Source: Rheum nobile (lineage: Eukaryota; Streptophyta; Magnoliopsida; Caryophyllales; Polygonaceae). From it: a stretch of DNA of 64,000 nucleotides. Under the pieces are notes generated by a model, which saw only the letters and a list, made by a program, of their open reading frames with translations, was not told where the DNA came from and searched no databases. A program made the position numbers and the translations under genes. Below are positions 11,805 to 21,949 of the stretch, piece after piece. The number at the start of each line of letters is the position of its first letter. Position 1 is the first letter of the stretch. The DNA is taken from NCBI GenBank assembly GCA_027886185.1, contig WOAB01000568.1, forward strand, positions 372,001 to 436,000, written 5' to 3'.

Positions 11805-12730
11805 TGATGTGACTATGGGAACCACCATTTTTGAAGAAGATCAAACACTTATCCAAAACAAATGGTTCGAAACTTGGAAGGAGTCAAAACCGAAGAATCT
11901 ATCTCGTCGACATCTTCTCAGTATTCTGGCCATATCCGGAGCTACGAAAGTCCAATGGAGGCCCATGAGTAGTCATTGGAAAGATAAGGAAATTATCTAC
12001 AATTCTGATGTGAAGGTCTTCCTCAAATTCGGGTCAACAAAACAGCTAAATTGAAGAGCATCCAAGGCACTAGATTAAATAGCATTCCTTTTATGCATTT
12101 TTACCATGTATGTCATTACTTTCAAGGCAGGCCGTTTTAGTACTTAATTTGAACGTTTATTTGATAATTAAATCAGGCTTTGAAAGCCTTAGAAATTAGC
12201 TTAAGGGGCCGGCCATAGGATCTATAAAAGGCCACCTCTTCCTTTGTTATTTTTAAAGCTTGAATTGAGAGAAAACATATTTGTTTGAATTCCAAGCTTC
12301 ACTTGAATGATGGCTTCTTGGTGTGTATATCCATGAATGCTTAAAGTTCTTGTTTTGGTGCGTATATCCAAAACAACCTTTGGTGCGTATATCCAAAGAA
12401 GGTTGTTTGATATGGGTGAGTACATTTGGGTCCTCGTCTGGTTTTCTTATCCCTGAGTCTCACTTCTTAGCCTTTCTACCCTTCACCTTCTCCAAATCGT
12501 ACATCCATGGTCAATCAATATCTTCTCATATTTCTTGGTGAGTTCATCCGAGGGTTATGAATTGCTTATCCCAAACTCTTCGAGTCATACTTGATGAGTT
12601 ATATCCCAAACTCGTCTAGATCCGTCTAGAAGAGTTATATCTTTCCCTTTCCACAAAGAAACACAAAACATAATCTCAACGCCCTTCACCTTGTACTATT
12701 TTGGATCCTGGCGTGTGCCAGAGCACAACA
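11805..12730 (+). repeat. LTR A, 5' copy, of the composite element
   Basis: 926 bp, TGATGTGACTATGG to GCACAACA. It matches 17901-18826 almost base for base. A TATA box (TATAAAAG) sits at about 12221. The first ~250 bp hold an open frame continuous with the upstream-type coding boundary (TTIFEEDQTLIQNKWFETW), preserved in all three related LTR starts. Confidence 0.92.
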
Positions 12731-12732
12731 TT

Positions 12733-12744
12733 TGGTATCAGAGC
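12733..12744 (+). other. Primer-binding site of the composite, initiator-Met type
   Basis: TGGTATCAGAGC two bases after the LTR end, a perfect initiator-Met-type primer-binding site. It confirms the 5' LTR boundary. Confidence 0.85.
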
Positions 12745-12771
12745 CACGCAAGGAGGTTTCGAAAGGAGTCA

Positions 12772-13529
12772 TGTTTCACCACCAAACCCATCAACCGATG
12801 ACCGTGTTTGAGCCTCGACAAATTTAGAGAGAGAATGCATCATCATTAAGAGCTGATTTGAGGGTCTGGTCGGAGAAGAATGAAAGTTTATTCAAGGAGT
12901 ACCATAAATCCGTTGTGAGGAACCTCGAGAATATTGAGAACATGATTCGCCAATATATTTCACAACAGAAAATACAACTCAAAGGAGATGAACCGCCTAA
13001 GGAAGAAGTGTGTGAATCTTCCATTGGCTTTGTTGTTGAAAAGCAAGTGCTTGATGATGAGCCAACCCCGAGAGTTGTGGAGGAGAAGCCACAACCAATG
13101 GGAGAGGAGGTGCCACAACCGAAAGAAGAGGAGGTTGAGTCCACTATCCCAGAATCACTTGTCAAGACTACCCATGCCATGGAGGAAAGGGAAGATATGT
13201 CATCTCTCGTACCTCTTCATAAGAAATTTTTTCTTTATCATTTGGATTCGAGGACGAATCCTCTTAAAGGAGGAGAGGATGATGTGACTATGGTAACCAT
13301 CATTTTTGAAGAAGATCAAACACTTATCCAAAAGAAATGGTTCGAAACTTGGAAGGTGTCAAAACCGAAGAATCTGTCTCGTCGACACCTTCTCAGTATT
13401 CTGGCCATATCCGGAGCTACGAAAGTTCAATGGAGGCCCATGAGTAGTCATTGGAAAGATAAGGAAATTATCTACAATTCTTATGTGAAGGTCTTCCTCA
13501 AATTCGGGTCAACAAAACAACTAAATTGA
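12772..13529 (+). pseudogene. Gag-like unit 1 of the composite element
   Basis: Opens at ATG 12772 (MFHHQTHQPMTVFEPRQI), meets TAG at 12826-12828, then stays open to 13529. After the stop comes a helical stretch with LRVWSEKNESLFKEYHK followed by an acidic, proline-rich section with VEEKPQPMGEEVPQPKEEE. From about 13240 it encodes DSRTNPLKGGEDDVTM across the purine tract and continues into LTR B. There is no zinc knuckle in this unit. It looks like a shortened gag-derived protein; the exact role is unknown. Internal helices suggest a self-associating structural protein. Confidence 0.55.
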
Positions 13530-14517
13530 AGAGCATCCAAGGCACTAGATTAAATAGCATTCCTTTTATGCATTTTTACCATGTATGGCATTACTTTCAA
13601 GGCAGGCCCATACACACTCTTGGAATCCAAGGAAGAAGCATTCAAGGTCGACCACTCAATGCTTTGACCAAAGCTAGCACCAAGGAATCCTAGGCGCCTT
13701 AATACTATGTTTCTATATTTGTTGTTTTTCCATATATGGCTGAGTTAAAGTCTAGCTTTAAACTCCTTTAATTTGCACCATTTTGTAGCTTCAATAGGAG
13801 GCGTTTATTTGCTTAAATGTTAGGTGTTTTCTAGCCTTAATAGGAGGCTTGAAGGCTGCCTTGGAAGGCAAGGAAGGCCGACTCACACTAGCCTACTTAT
13901 AGCCTTCCCTTTGCATTGTTTTAAGGAGAGCTTTGAATTTGATTAAGAAAAACTCTCTCTTTTCTCTAAGTGTTCTTGCGTCAAATTCCTTTGTTGTCAA
14001 GTGAGTTCATCTTGCCAACTCTGCTGCTATCTCAACCAAGTCTACGTCGAGTCTTCCCTCCCCTTGAAGAACTATCGAAGTCCGGATTCAAGAGTTTCCT
14101 TTGTTGGTGCGTTATATCCAACTTAGGGAGTTCATATCTTCACCAACTTCCACAACCACTCGAATCCACTTTGCACTATCCTTCATTGATCCCTAAGCCA
14201 CCAATTCACACCAAAAACGCCGAGCCAATCACTGTCTTTTGCCAGATCCATCGTTCCAAAGACAACCTTAACACAACCCCACAAGCTCCCTGCGACCCCT
14301 CAGGAAAATCATCATTTCTTCCTGATCCCTTGTCCAATCGTGCTCAAATTTGGAGGGACTCAATAAGACTTCAAGATTAAACCCTGGGATTTGGAATCAC
14401 TCAATTCCGATCTCAGACGAGAGAGAACGGTCCGTTTCAAGTCCGGTCACATTTCTGGGCTTTGCTTGACGATTCCTTGAAGATCTTCGAAGCCATTCCT
14501 TGCACCGTGTCATTCCC
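13280..14517 (+). repeat. LTR B, hybrid of LTR A and LTR C types, 3' end lost
   Basis: Starts TGATGTGACTATGG right after a purine tract. For about 326 bp (to about 13606) it follows LTR A with roughly 10 differences, then switches at 'aaggcaggcc' to unrelated sequence. From about 13950 it matches the R/U5 part of LTR C (shared 'gtgagttcatc..gccaactct', 'ctcaaccaagtct', 'ccttgaagaact'). The normal CA end and primer-binding site are missing; it stops near 14517 at an 18-bp inverted repeat. Confidence 0.75.
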
Positions 14518-14623
14518 GACTAAATGGGCTTTAAGGCAGCCAATTTAGGAATTATTGGTGCATTGATTGCATTTAATATTTGCTGAATTTTTGAAAGTGT
14601 AACCTCTTAAAGCCCATTTAGTC
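14518..14623. repeat. 106-bp hairpin with perfect 18-bp inverted repeat
   Basis: GACTAAATGGGCTTTAAG at 14518-14535 is repeated inverted at 14606-14623. It lies exactly where LTR B loses similarity to LTR C. It could be a tiny MITE-like insertion or a structure formed at a repair junction. No target duplication was found beside it. Confidence 0.6.
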
Positions 14624-15315
14624 GTGCATTTAGTATAGGATCTTGAGTCTTTTGCTTTCCTTATTTGGCACATAAACAATCCGAGTTGAATTGCCTACGT
14701 TAATTGCAAATCGGGCCTTCTTGTGCAGGAACGAATCCGAGGTGCGTACGCTATTGTTACTCGAGTTGCCTTGCAAATTTCTTGTTAATTTTTCTGCATT
14801 TCTTACGTCAAAAAAAAAAGAAGAAGAATCTTGGAAAAACTCGGCTTGATATTGTACAAAAGAGCAAGCCAAGACAAGTAAAAAAAAAAAGAAAAAAAGA
14901 AGAAGAAGACGTACACTCTTTCTTTGTGAAGCATTTGTAAGTGAAGTTGTAATTCCTTTTGCTCGAGCTAACATTAGTAAGTGGTAATAGGAAACAAGTA
15001 GTTACAAGTATTGCTTGAGTTGTGAATTAACTTAAGCTTTTGACAAGGATTGTGGTGCACTTTATTTTCAATTTTGTGAGTCTTTTGCATATAGGAGCCA
15101 CCCTAACCCAAGAACTTGTTGGATTCCGAGTCCTAATTTAAATTAGGCAAATTTGGCAATCTTACTTGTTACATACCTTGTTGGAATTTTCTTGGATTTT
15201 GTGGCTGTCGTGTGCTTGTTTTGTGAAGGTTAGAGATGGTGAATCCCAAAGAGAAGCAAGATCCTTGAAGCACAACATGTGGTAGCTTTGGCTACTAACC
15301 TTGCAAGGAGAGAAA
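14624..15315 (+). other. A-rich leader before gag-like unit 2
   Basis: Contains two A-rich tracts (about 14810-14830 and 14880-14910, with 'aagaagaag' runs), like the leaders of the CRM-like elements at 9831 and 51058. No primer-binding site was found, in line with the lost LTR B end. No gene. Confidence 0.55.
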
Positions 15316-17010
15316 ATGGAGATGTCAAGCTTGGGTTCATTATCACAAAGGGATTATCTTTACTTTCGAGCTTATGGTGTGTATCCTAACTCTCAAACTT
15401 ACAAAGATCATCTGCCTCGAAAGGACTTCTTCTACTATCGGGCCCATGGAGCATCATATAAAGAGGCTCGCTATCTTGCTCAACAAGAAGCCAACTCATA
15501 CAAGAGGTACGAGCCTACACCTTATTTTAACAACTCCTACTCTTGTTCTTCTAACCCTTCCGTGCAGGCCAAGGGAGTCTATGACTCACCTTACTTATCA
15601 ATTAGCATGTCCAATGGAAGAGAAAGAGTGAGCCCACAACCTCGGGTTAGAACACGTGACATTGTATGTGTCATATGTGAAGGGAGAGGCCACTTAGCTG
15701 AAATTTGCCCAAACCAATACTACACTTATAAAGATGAAAGTTCCTTTGAGAGTGAAGCTTTGGTTGATGATGTCTTCGTAAAGGACGTCCAGCTGAGTTC
15801 TTGCAAGGAGTCAATCCAAGTTGAAGATGCTTCTTGTGAGGAAGAGGTCGTCCAAGTGAGCTTTCGCAATGGGTCTCTACAACAAGAAGAACCCTTCCAG
15901 GAAGAAGTTGAAGCTAAGGATGTGGAACAGCCCAAGAAATCAGTTTTCAACCAAGAGAAGAAGGGTGTGGCAATGGAGCCTAATACAAGGGAAGTATCAC
16001 TTGTTGCTACTTTTCCTATTCTATCCCCTTTGCTTGTACATGAATATTTTTCTAGGGGTAGAGAATCTCATGTGTTGAATTCGGTTTTTTCATGTAGAAC
16101 TAGGTATGCATGTATACATCATAGCTCGCATTCACAATTGTTGTTGCATGCTAGATACCTTGTTCGATACATTACCTTTGTAGATAAATATGTCATGTGC
16201 ATATCATGTTCCATCATCAAGCATATATCTAGAAAGAGATTGGGCGATAGTTGTGCATGGAGGTTCATTCATGGACATTCTATAGACCTAAGTTGGTTTG
16301 CTATTACATTTTCTTCTTTCTCATATGTTTCTTGGTGCCTCACTTCCATACTTTGCGTTTGTGCAGATTCATGTGAGTTAAGGCTCTTTCTAGAAGCGCA
16401 TTTGGATTCGAGGACGAATCCTTTCGAAGGGGGAGAGGATGATGTGACCATGGGTCCCATCAAGAGCTTCAAGAGAGCCTGGACTTCCAAGATGGCTCAA
16501 GTATTAAAGATGGAGCTCAAGTCTCATCAAGGAGAGCCAAAGCCAAGCCAAAGCAAGGCATTGGCCAAGACAAGGCCAAGGCGCCGGGTGCGCCGGGCAC
16601 AAGCGTCACCAAGGCCTACGTCCAAGATGACAAGGCAATCCCTGGTGCCATCACAAGGTCTAGGGCTAGGCGAGGATGTCCAAGAGCTAGGCGCGGACGA
16701 GGAACATGAGCCGGAGCTAGGCGAGGATGTCCAAGAGCTAGGCGCGGACGAGGAGCAAGAGGAGCCACGCCAAGATCTAGGCCAAGAGGAGAGCACAACG
16801 CCTAGCTCCAAGACAAGATGGCTGAACGTGAAGAACCAAGGCGGCGCCGGCGACCCTATGCCCGGAGCCATCACTCGGTCAAGGGCTCGCCACCTCCTCC
16901 AGGACCTCAAGAAGGGGTTGGCGTGCCAAGGGCCCCTAAGCCACGCCCGAGCCGACTTCTACACAAGTCTCCAAATCGGCGCCGAGAACACCGACGCTTG
17001 CGGCCCGTGA
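15316..17010 (+). CDS. Gag-like zinc-knuckle protein running into LTR C
   Basis: The longest intact frame in the composite, 564 codons from ATG 15316 (MEMSSLGSLSQRDYLYF). A single CCHC zinc knuckle, CVICEGRGHLAEIC (CX2CX4HX4C), lies about residues 122-135. Acidic linker follows, with LQQEEPFQEEVEAKDVEQ. At about residues 368-380 the frame crosses the purine tract with HLDSRTNPFEGGEDDVTM and continues in LTR C, where a 51-bp tandem duplication gives LGEDVQELGADEE twice. The tail ends with a basic GAITRSRARHLLQDLKKGL, like the LTR-encoded tails of CRM-type proteins. The knuckle implies RNA binding for packaging; the basic tail may bind chromatin. It has no enzyme domains and resembles the known TR-GAG class. 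Confidence 0.7.
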   Translation: MEMSSLGSLSQRDYLYFRAYGVYPNSQTYKDHLPRKDFFYYRAHGASYKEARYLAQQEANSYKRYEPTPYFNNSYSCSSNPSVQAKGVYDSPYLSISMSNGRERVSPQPRVRTRDIVCVICEGRGHLAEICPNQYYTYKDESSFESEALVDDVFVKDVQLSSCKESIQVEDASCEEEVVQVSFRNGSLQQEEPFQEEVEAKDVEQPKKSVFNQEKKGVAMEPNTREVSLVATFPILSPLLVHEYFSRGRESHVLNSVFSCRTRYACIHHSSHSQLLLHARYLVRYITFVDKYVMCISCSIIKHISRKRLGDSCAWRFIHGHSIDLSWFAITFSSFSYVSWCLTSILCVCADSCELRLFLEAHLDSRTNPFEGGEDDVTMGPIKSFKRAWTSKMAQVLKMELKSHQGEPKPSQSKALAKTRPRRRVRRAQASPRPTSKMTRQSLVPSQGLGLGEDVQELGADEEHEPELGEDVQELGADEEQEEPRQDLGQEESTTPSSKTRWLNVKNQGGAGDPMPGAITRSRARHLLQDLKKGLACQGPLSHARADFYTSLQIGAENTDACGP

Positions 17011-17768
17011 AGAATCAAGCAAGGCGCCGAGCCATCCTGGACCACTTGGCTAGGCGCAATGAGTGTCGTGGGTTGGCACATGGACCATGCCACCTCATGC
17101 CAGGCCCATGGCATGGGAGTATTTTATTTATTAAATAATGGCCCAACTTAAGACTTTCCTTTTATGGCCACGTTTTTAGTATTTCTTGTTAGTAGGCCAA
17201 GTTCCGTATTTTTGTTATTTTTGTTGGCACTTTATGACAATATGTAGGCACTATATAAGTGCCTTCCAATGCCTGAAAAGGCACGCAAGATTAAAACGAA
17301 TTTGCCTTGTCAAAACTCTCTCTCTTTCTTCTTTGCTTCCTTGCGTCAAATTTCTAAGTGTTGCCGAGTGAGTTCATCTCGCCAACTCTTCTTCTTTCTC
17401 AACCAAGTCTGCGTCAATTCTTCCCTTCCCTTGAAGAACTAGTTGTGAGCCATCATTTTCATGCCAACAACCAACATCCACAACAATCATCTCGCTGAAG
17501 TCCTTCCCGGAACTCTCAGCGACACCTCAGTAAAAACACCATAACTTTCATTTCCGTGATCCAATTGCGCTCAAATTTCGAGGACAGAAACTAGACTTCA
17601 TTATCTAACTACTGCCGCTGGAATCATTCAATTTGGAGTTCGGAGAAAGAAGAAAGACCCCATTGAAGTCAGGACAAATTCTGGAATCCTGCTGTCTTGA
17701 GTTCTTGTGTTCTGAGGCATCCACGAGCAAAGCTTGCACCGTGGCTTCACGATCCTTAGATCCCAACA
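16440..17768 (+). repeat. LTR C inside the composite
   Basis: 1,329 bp, from TGATGTGACCATGGG after the purine tract AAGGGGGAGAGGA to CCCAACA before a primer-binding site. A TATA box (CTATATAAG, about 17250-17258) is present. The first 570 bp encode the tail of the gag-like protein. Only the R/U5 part is shared with LTR B. It is a different LTR type from the outer LTR A, although the first ~14 bases and the preceding 35 bp are shared. Confidence 0.8.
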
Positions 17769-17900
17769 TTTGGTATCAGAGTCATTCAAGATGAAGGGAA
17801 TATTCGTGCTCGCCTAGGCCCAATGCCTACTTCCCCATGAGTTCTTCGCAAGCAACGACAACGAAGATTCGAGGACGAATCTCTTTGAAGGGGGAGAGGA
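17769..17900 (+). other. Primer-binding site and 132-bp stub between LTR C and LTR A
   Basis: TGGTATCAGAGT at 17771-17782 follows LTR C. The next ~80 bp are unremarkable. Then GATTCGAGGACGAATC and the purine tract GAAGGGGGAGAGGA lead straight into LTR A at 17901. The stub therefore holds the start and the end of an element with everything between removed. Confidence 0.8.
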
Positions 17901-18826
17901 TGATGTGACTATGGGAACCACCATTTTTGAAGAAGATCAAACACTTATCCAAAACAAATGGTTCGAAACTTGGAAGGAGTCAAAACCGAAGAATCTGTCT
18001 CGTCGACATCTTCTCAGTATTCTGGCCATATCCGGAGCTACGAAAGTCCAATGGAGGCCCATGAGTAGTCATTGGAAAGATAAGGAAATTATCTACAATT
18101 CTGATGTGAAGGTCTTCCTCAAATTCGGGTCAACAAAACAGCTAAATTGAAGAGCATCCAAGGCACTAGATTAAATAGCATTCCTTTTATGCATTTTTAC
18201 CATGTATGGCATTACTTTCAAGGCAGGCCGTTTTAGTACTTAATTTGGACGTTTATTTGCTAATTAAATCAGGCTTTGAAAGCCTTAGAAATTAGCTTAA
18301 GGGGCCGGCCATAGGATCTATAAAAGGCCACCTCTTCCTTTGTTATTTTTAAAGCTTGAATTGAGAGAAAACATATTTGTTTGAATTCCAAGCTTCACTT
18401 GAATGATGGCTTCTTGGTGTGTATATCCATGAATGCTTAAAGTTCTTGTTTTGGTGCGTATATCCAAAACAACCTTTGGTGCGTATATCCAAAGAAGGTT
18501 GTTTGATATGGGTGAGTACATTTGGGTCCTCGTCTGGTTTTCTTATCCCTGGGTCTCACTTCTTAGCCTTTCTACCCTTCACCTTCTCCAAATCGTACAT
18601 CCATGGTCAATCAATATCTTCTCATATTTCTTGGTGAGTTCATCCGAGGGTTATGAGTTGCTTATCCCAAACTCTTCGAGTCATACTTGATGAGTTATAT
18701 CCCAAACTCGTCTAGATCCGTCTAGAAGAGTTATATCTTTCCCTTTCCACAAAGAAACACAAAACATAATCTCAACGCCCTTCACCTTGTACTGTTTTGG
18801 ATCCTGGCGTGTGCCAGAGCACAACA
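17901..18826 (+). repeat. LTR A, 3' copy, of the composite element
   Basis: 926 bp with the same ends as 11805-12730. It is followed by the TTGTA duplication at 18827-18831, after which the interrupted host gag frame resumes. Low divergence from the 5' copy points to a recent insertion. Confidence 0.92.
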
Positions 18827-18831
18827 TTGTA

Positions 18832-19480
18832 TTTCACTGGTGCCGCACGCACATGGTGGCATCGGTATGTCTTGGAGAGGATATGTCGTCATTGGATACC
18901 GGTTGTTTCATGGAATCAATTGATCTTTGTCATGACGAAAAAGTATGTGCCGAAGGACTACAAGAATCGGATGCACCTCAACATTGCTTTAGCACGCCAA
19001 GGCACCAAGACACCTCTTGAGTTCTTCTCGCAGTTGGAGGATATGTACTACAAGGCAGGGATCACCACCACTTCGGGCACCCTACGCACTATATTCCTCA
19101 ACCGTCTCAATGTCACAATTCGAGACCAACTTGATATTTTTCCTATCTATGACATGAACACACTAGATCACACCGCCATGCAACTACAAGAGTAACAAGT
19201 GCGGAAGAAGAATGCATCATGGTCTTACTGCGCGCCTAGAAGGTATGACTCTAGACTTAGTCAATCTCTTAGTACTAATTTGTATTCATCTACGCAGGCT
19301 AGGTCAGGTGGTATTGGAAGCTCGCACAACCCCCAAGCCAAGCAAGCATGCGGAGCCAGGGCATAACAGCCCGCTGTCGAGCGCACCAGTGACAAAGTTT
19401 GCTTTAAGTGCAATGGTAGAGGGCAGATCCAAAGAGACTGCCCAACGCAAAGAATGTTTTGTTTTCACAAGCTTGTGGAT
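18832..19480 (+). pseudogene. gag, second part, CRM-like element, with zinc-knuckle remnant
   Basis: Continues the capsid region right after the TTGTA copy with FTGAARTWWHRYVLERI, LARQGTKTPLEFFSQLEDMY and NRLNVTIRDQLDIFPIYDM, typical retrotransposon gag motifs. A TAA follows near 19193. Further on, at 19393-19443, CFKCNGRGQIQRDC is a zinc knuckle whose histidine is replaced by glutamine (codon 19424-19426), so zinc binding is probably impaired. Capsid plus knuckle would package the RNA; this copy is dead. Confidence 0.85.
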
Positions 19481-19869
19481 ACGAATTCTTTGATGAGGTA
19501 GACTCGGATAATGAGGCCCATGAACATGAGCTAGAAGATGCCGAGGAGGACGCATATGCTTGTTCTGCCGTGGACAACCAAGCTGCCACACCCTTGCCAT
19601 TAGTCACTCGGCGCGTCCTCACGGTAAAAGAAAGAGAGCTTGTGAACCAACGAGAAAATTTATTCCACACCCGGTGCTTGGTTCAAAGTTCCTCCCTAAG
19701 TGTTATCCTTGACGGGGGTTCGTATTGCAACATTGTCAATGAGAAAGTGGTCGAGCACTTCAAGCTGGCAACTACGCTCCATCCACAACCGTATTCTTTG
19801 CAATGGATCTTCGATGGTAAGAGTGATGTGGTAACAAGGCAATGCCACCTCACGTTTTCTATTGGTTAA
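19459..19869 (+). pseudogene. Aspartic protease region, CRM-like element
   Basis: A 136-codon stretch with an acidic lead (ELEDAEEDAYACS), then SLSVILDGGSYCNIVNEKVVE, where DGGS is the aspartic-protease active-site motif in CRM-type elements, and a downstream C-terminal part ending at TAA 19867. It would cut the polyprotein. It follows the knuckle in the normal order. Sequence from 19870 to about 20480 is poorly conserved linker with several stops. Confidence 0.75.
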
Positions 19870-20479
19870 TAGTGATATGGTTCTTTGTGATGTCATTACT
19901 ATGGATGCTACTCATCTCTTGCTTGGTAGACTATGGCAGTTTGATAAAAAGGAATACATGACGGATGGCTCAACACTGACACATTCAACCATGGAGGAAA
20001 ACGTGTGTGCCTACTTTCTATGTTGCCACAAGAGATAATCTAGGATCAAGTAGAGAGAAGCCGACATAAGGCACAATCCGAGGCCAAGGTTGTGCCTCAC
20101 ATGGCACCGCAACAAGAAGAAAGCGGCACCAAGGAGACCGCTGGTACTACCGCAGCGCATAGGCGTGCTCATGCGCCTGACGGCACAATGCCAGGATTGA
20201 GCGCGAGCGAAAAGCACAGCAACAACACCAACGACGTCGCGACTGCAAAGCGCCATGACGCTGCCAGCGCCAAGGCTCGCCACAATGTGCCCGACACTTG
20301 GTCTAGTGACAACAACACCGACAAGCAAGGCATTCAAGGCACTTGCGAGCAACGACTTCTCTTGACACGCTGCAGGCACATCAAGCCGATTTTTCAGGGA
20401 CGTCGTCTTTTCTTTCTTATTGTCCCAATTGCGTGTCTTTCCATTGATAAAGAACCTAGTGACTTACCCCTTTGGTGTC

Positions 20480-21250
20480 TAAACTCTTGCAGAAATTCCA
20501 GGATGTTTATCTTGACGAGTTACCCGAGGGTTGGCTACCAATCCGAGGCATTGAGCACCAAATCGATCTTGTGCCCAGTTCCTCACTGCCGAATTGAGCC
20601 GCCTACCGTGCCAGCCCGGAGGAGACATAGGAACTCCAGCGACAAGTGCAAGACCTAATGAACAAGGGTTACGTGCACGAGAGCCTAAGCCTGTGTGTGG
20701 TGCCCGTGATTCTGGTGCCCAAGAAGGATGGCAATTGGCACATGTGCATCGACTGTCGAGCCATCAACTAGATCACCCTCAAGTACTACCATCCAATTCC
20801 ATGCCTTGATGATATGCTAGACGAATTACATGGTCCTAATCTTTTTTCCGAAATTGATCTTCGAAGTGGATACCATCAAATTCGAATGAAAGAAGATGAT
20901 AAATGGAAGACGATGTTCAAGACGAAGTATGGTCTCTACGAGTGGCTTGTTATGCCATTCGGCCGCACAAACGCCCCTAGACCTTTTATGAGACTTATGA
21001 ACCACGTTTAGAGACATTTTTTAGGGAAGTTTATTATGGTTTATTTTGATGACATACTCGTGTATAGTCGGTCCTTAGAGGACCATGTGGATCATCTTAG
21101 ACAAGTTTTAGAGTGTCCTAGGAATGAGCGGTTGTATGCCATCTTGGCAAAGTGTCGATTCTGCTCCGACACAACAATGTTCCTAAGCTATGTAGTGTCT
21201 AAAGATGGGATCCAGGTAGACCAGGACAAGGTGCATCCCATCAAGGAGTG
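20480..21250 (+). pseudogene. Reverse transcriptase, CRM-like element (decayed)
   Basis: Copies element RNA to DNA. Visible in order: FQDVYLDELPEG, RGIEHQIDLVPSSSLPN, ELQRQVQDLMNKGYVHESLS, VPVILVPKKDGNWHMCIDCR, FSEIDLRSGYHQIRM, LYEWLVMPFGRTNA and the catalytic VYFDDILVYS (about 21040-21065), then KCRFCSDTTMF. The catalytic Asp pair is kept. The frame is broken by stops, including TAG within the 'CRAIN*ITLK' region near 20770 and at about 21009, and by small shifts. The wording of these motifs places it in the CRM branch of chromoviruses. Confidence 0.87.
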
Positions 21251-21254
21251 ACCA

Positions 21255-21900
21255 CGCCTAACGACCCCTACTATGGTCCAATCTTTCTTGGGCTTTGCAG
21301 GCTTATACCGACGCTTTGTGCGGGACTTCTCCACCATTGCCGCATCCCTCCATGAGCTCACCATGAAGGCCACCACGATCGAATGGAATGACAAGAATGA
21401 GGCCTCCTTCAACACGCTCAAGGACAAGCTCATCCATTGCTACAACTCCCGGACTTTGCCAAAACTTTCAAGGTCGAGTGCGACGCCTCCAATTTTGGCA
21501 TTGTCGGAGTCCTCCTTCAAGACCGACGCCCTATCACTTAATTTGGTGAAAAGATCACCGGCGTAATGCTCAAATACCCCACCTATGACAAGGACCTATT
21601 GACTCTCATTAGGGAGTTGAAGACGTGGCAACACTATCTTTGGCCTAAGGAGTTTGTGATTCACACGGATCACGCTGTGCTTGCATACCTTAAGGCCCAG
21701 GCTACGCTTGGATGGCGCCACGCTAGATGGGTTGAGTTTATGGAAAATTTTCCCTACGTGGTCAAGCATGTAAAAGGAAATGAGAATGTGGTAGCCGACG
21801 CCCTTTCTCTCATGTATGTTCTCTTGACTCAACTAGATACTAAGGTTCTTGGTTTTTCTTTGATCAAAGACTTGTATGCTAATGATGTATTGAGCTTATG
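21255..21900 (+). pseudogene. RNase H region, CRM-like element
   Basis: Removes the RNA strand of the hybrid. SFLGFAGLYRRFVRDFSTIA (end of RT thumb) is followed by a frameshifted section. In another frame come YPTYDKDLLTLIRELKTWQH, EFVIHTDHAVLAYLKAQ and NENVVADALS, the classical RNase H motifs with the TDH and ADALS signatures. At least one frameshift lies between 21440 and 21566. Confidence 0.85.
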
Positions 21901-21949
21901 ATGCTTGTGCATCTAGGGATGAGGTTGAGAGTTATTTTTGGATGAGGCT

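Larger units (their letters stand above)
11805..18826 (+). mobile_element. Young composite non-autonomous LTR element (7,022 bp)
   Basis: Bounded by two 926-bp LTRs and by the duplication TTGTA at 11800-11804 and 18827-18831, so it behaved as a single insertion into the host gag. The inside is head-to-tail: LTR A, gag-like unit 1, hybrid LTR B, gag-like unit 2, LTR C, a 132-bp stub, LTR A. Each internal unit ends in the same purine-rich boundary that encodes DSRTNxFEGGEDDVTM-like residues across the LTR start. No protease, RT, RNase H or integrase is present, so movement must have depended on another element. The two outer LTRs differ at about 7 sites by my count. Confidence 0.88.

Noticed and set aside
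16527..16910. Minus-strand frame rich in Ser/Pro/Arg
   Set aside because: Shadow of the gag-like ORF and its 51-bp duplication on plus.
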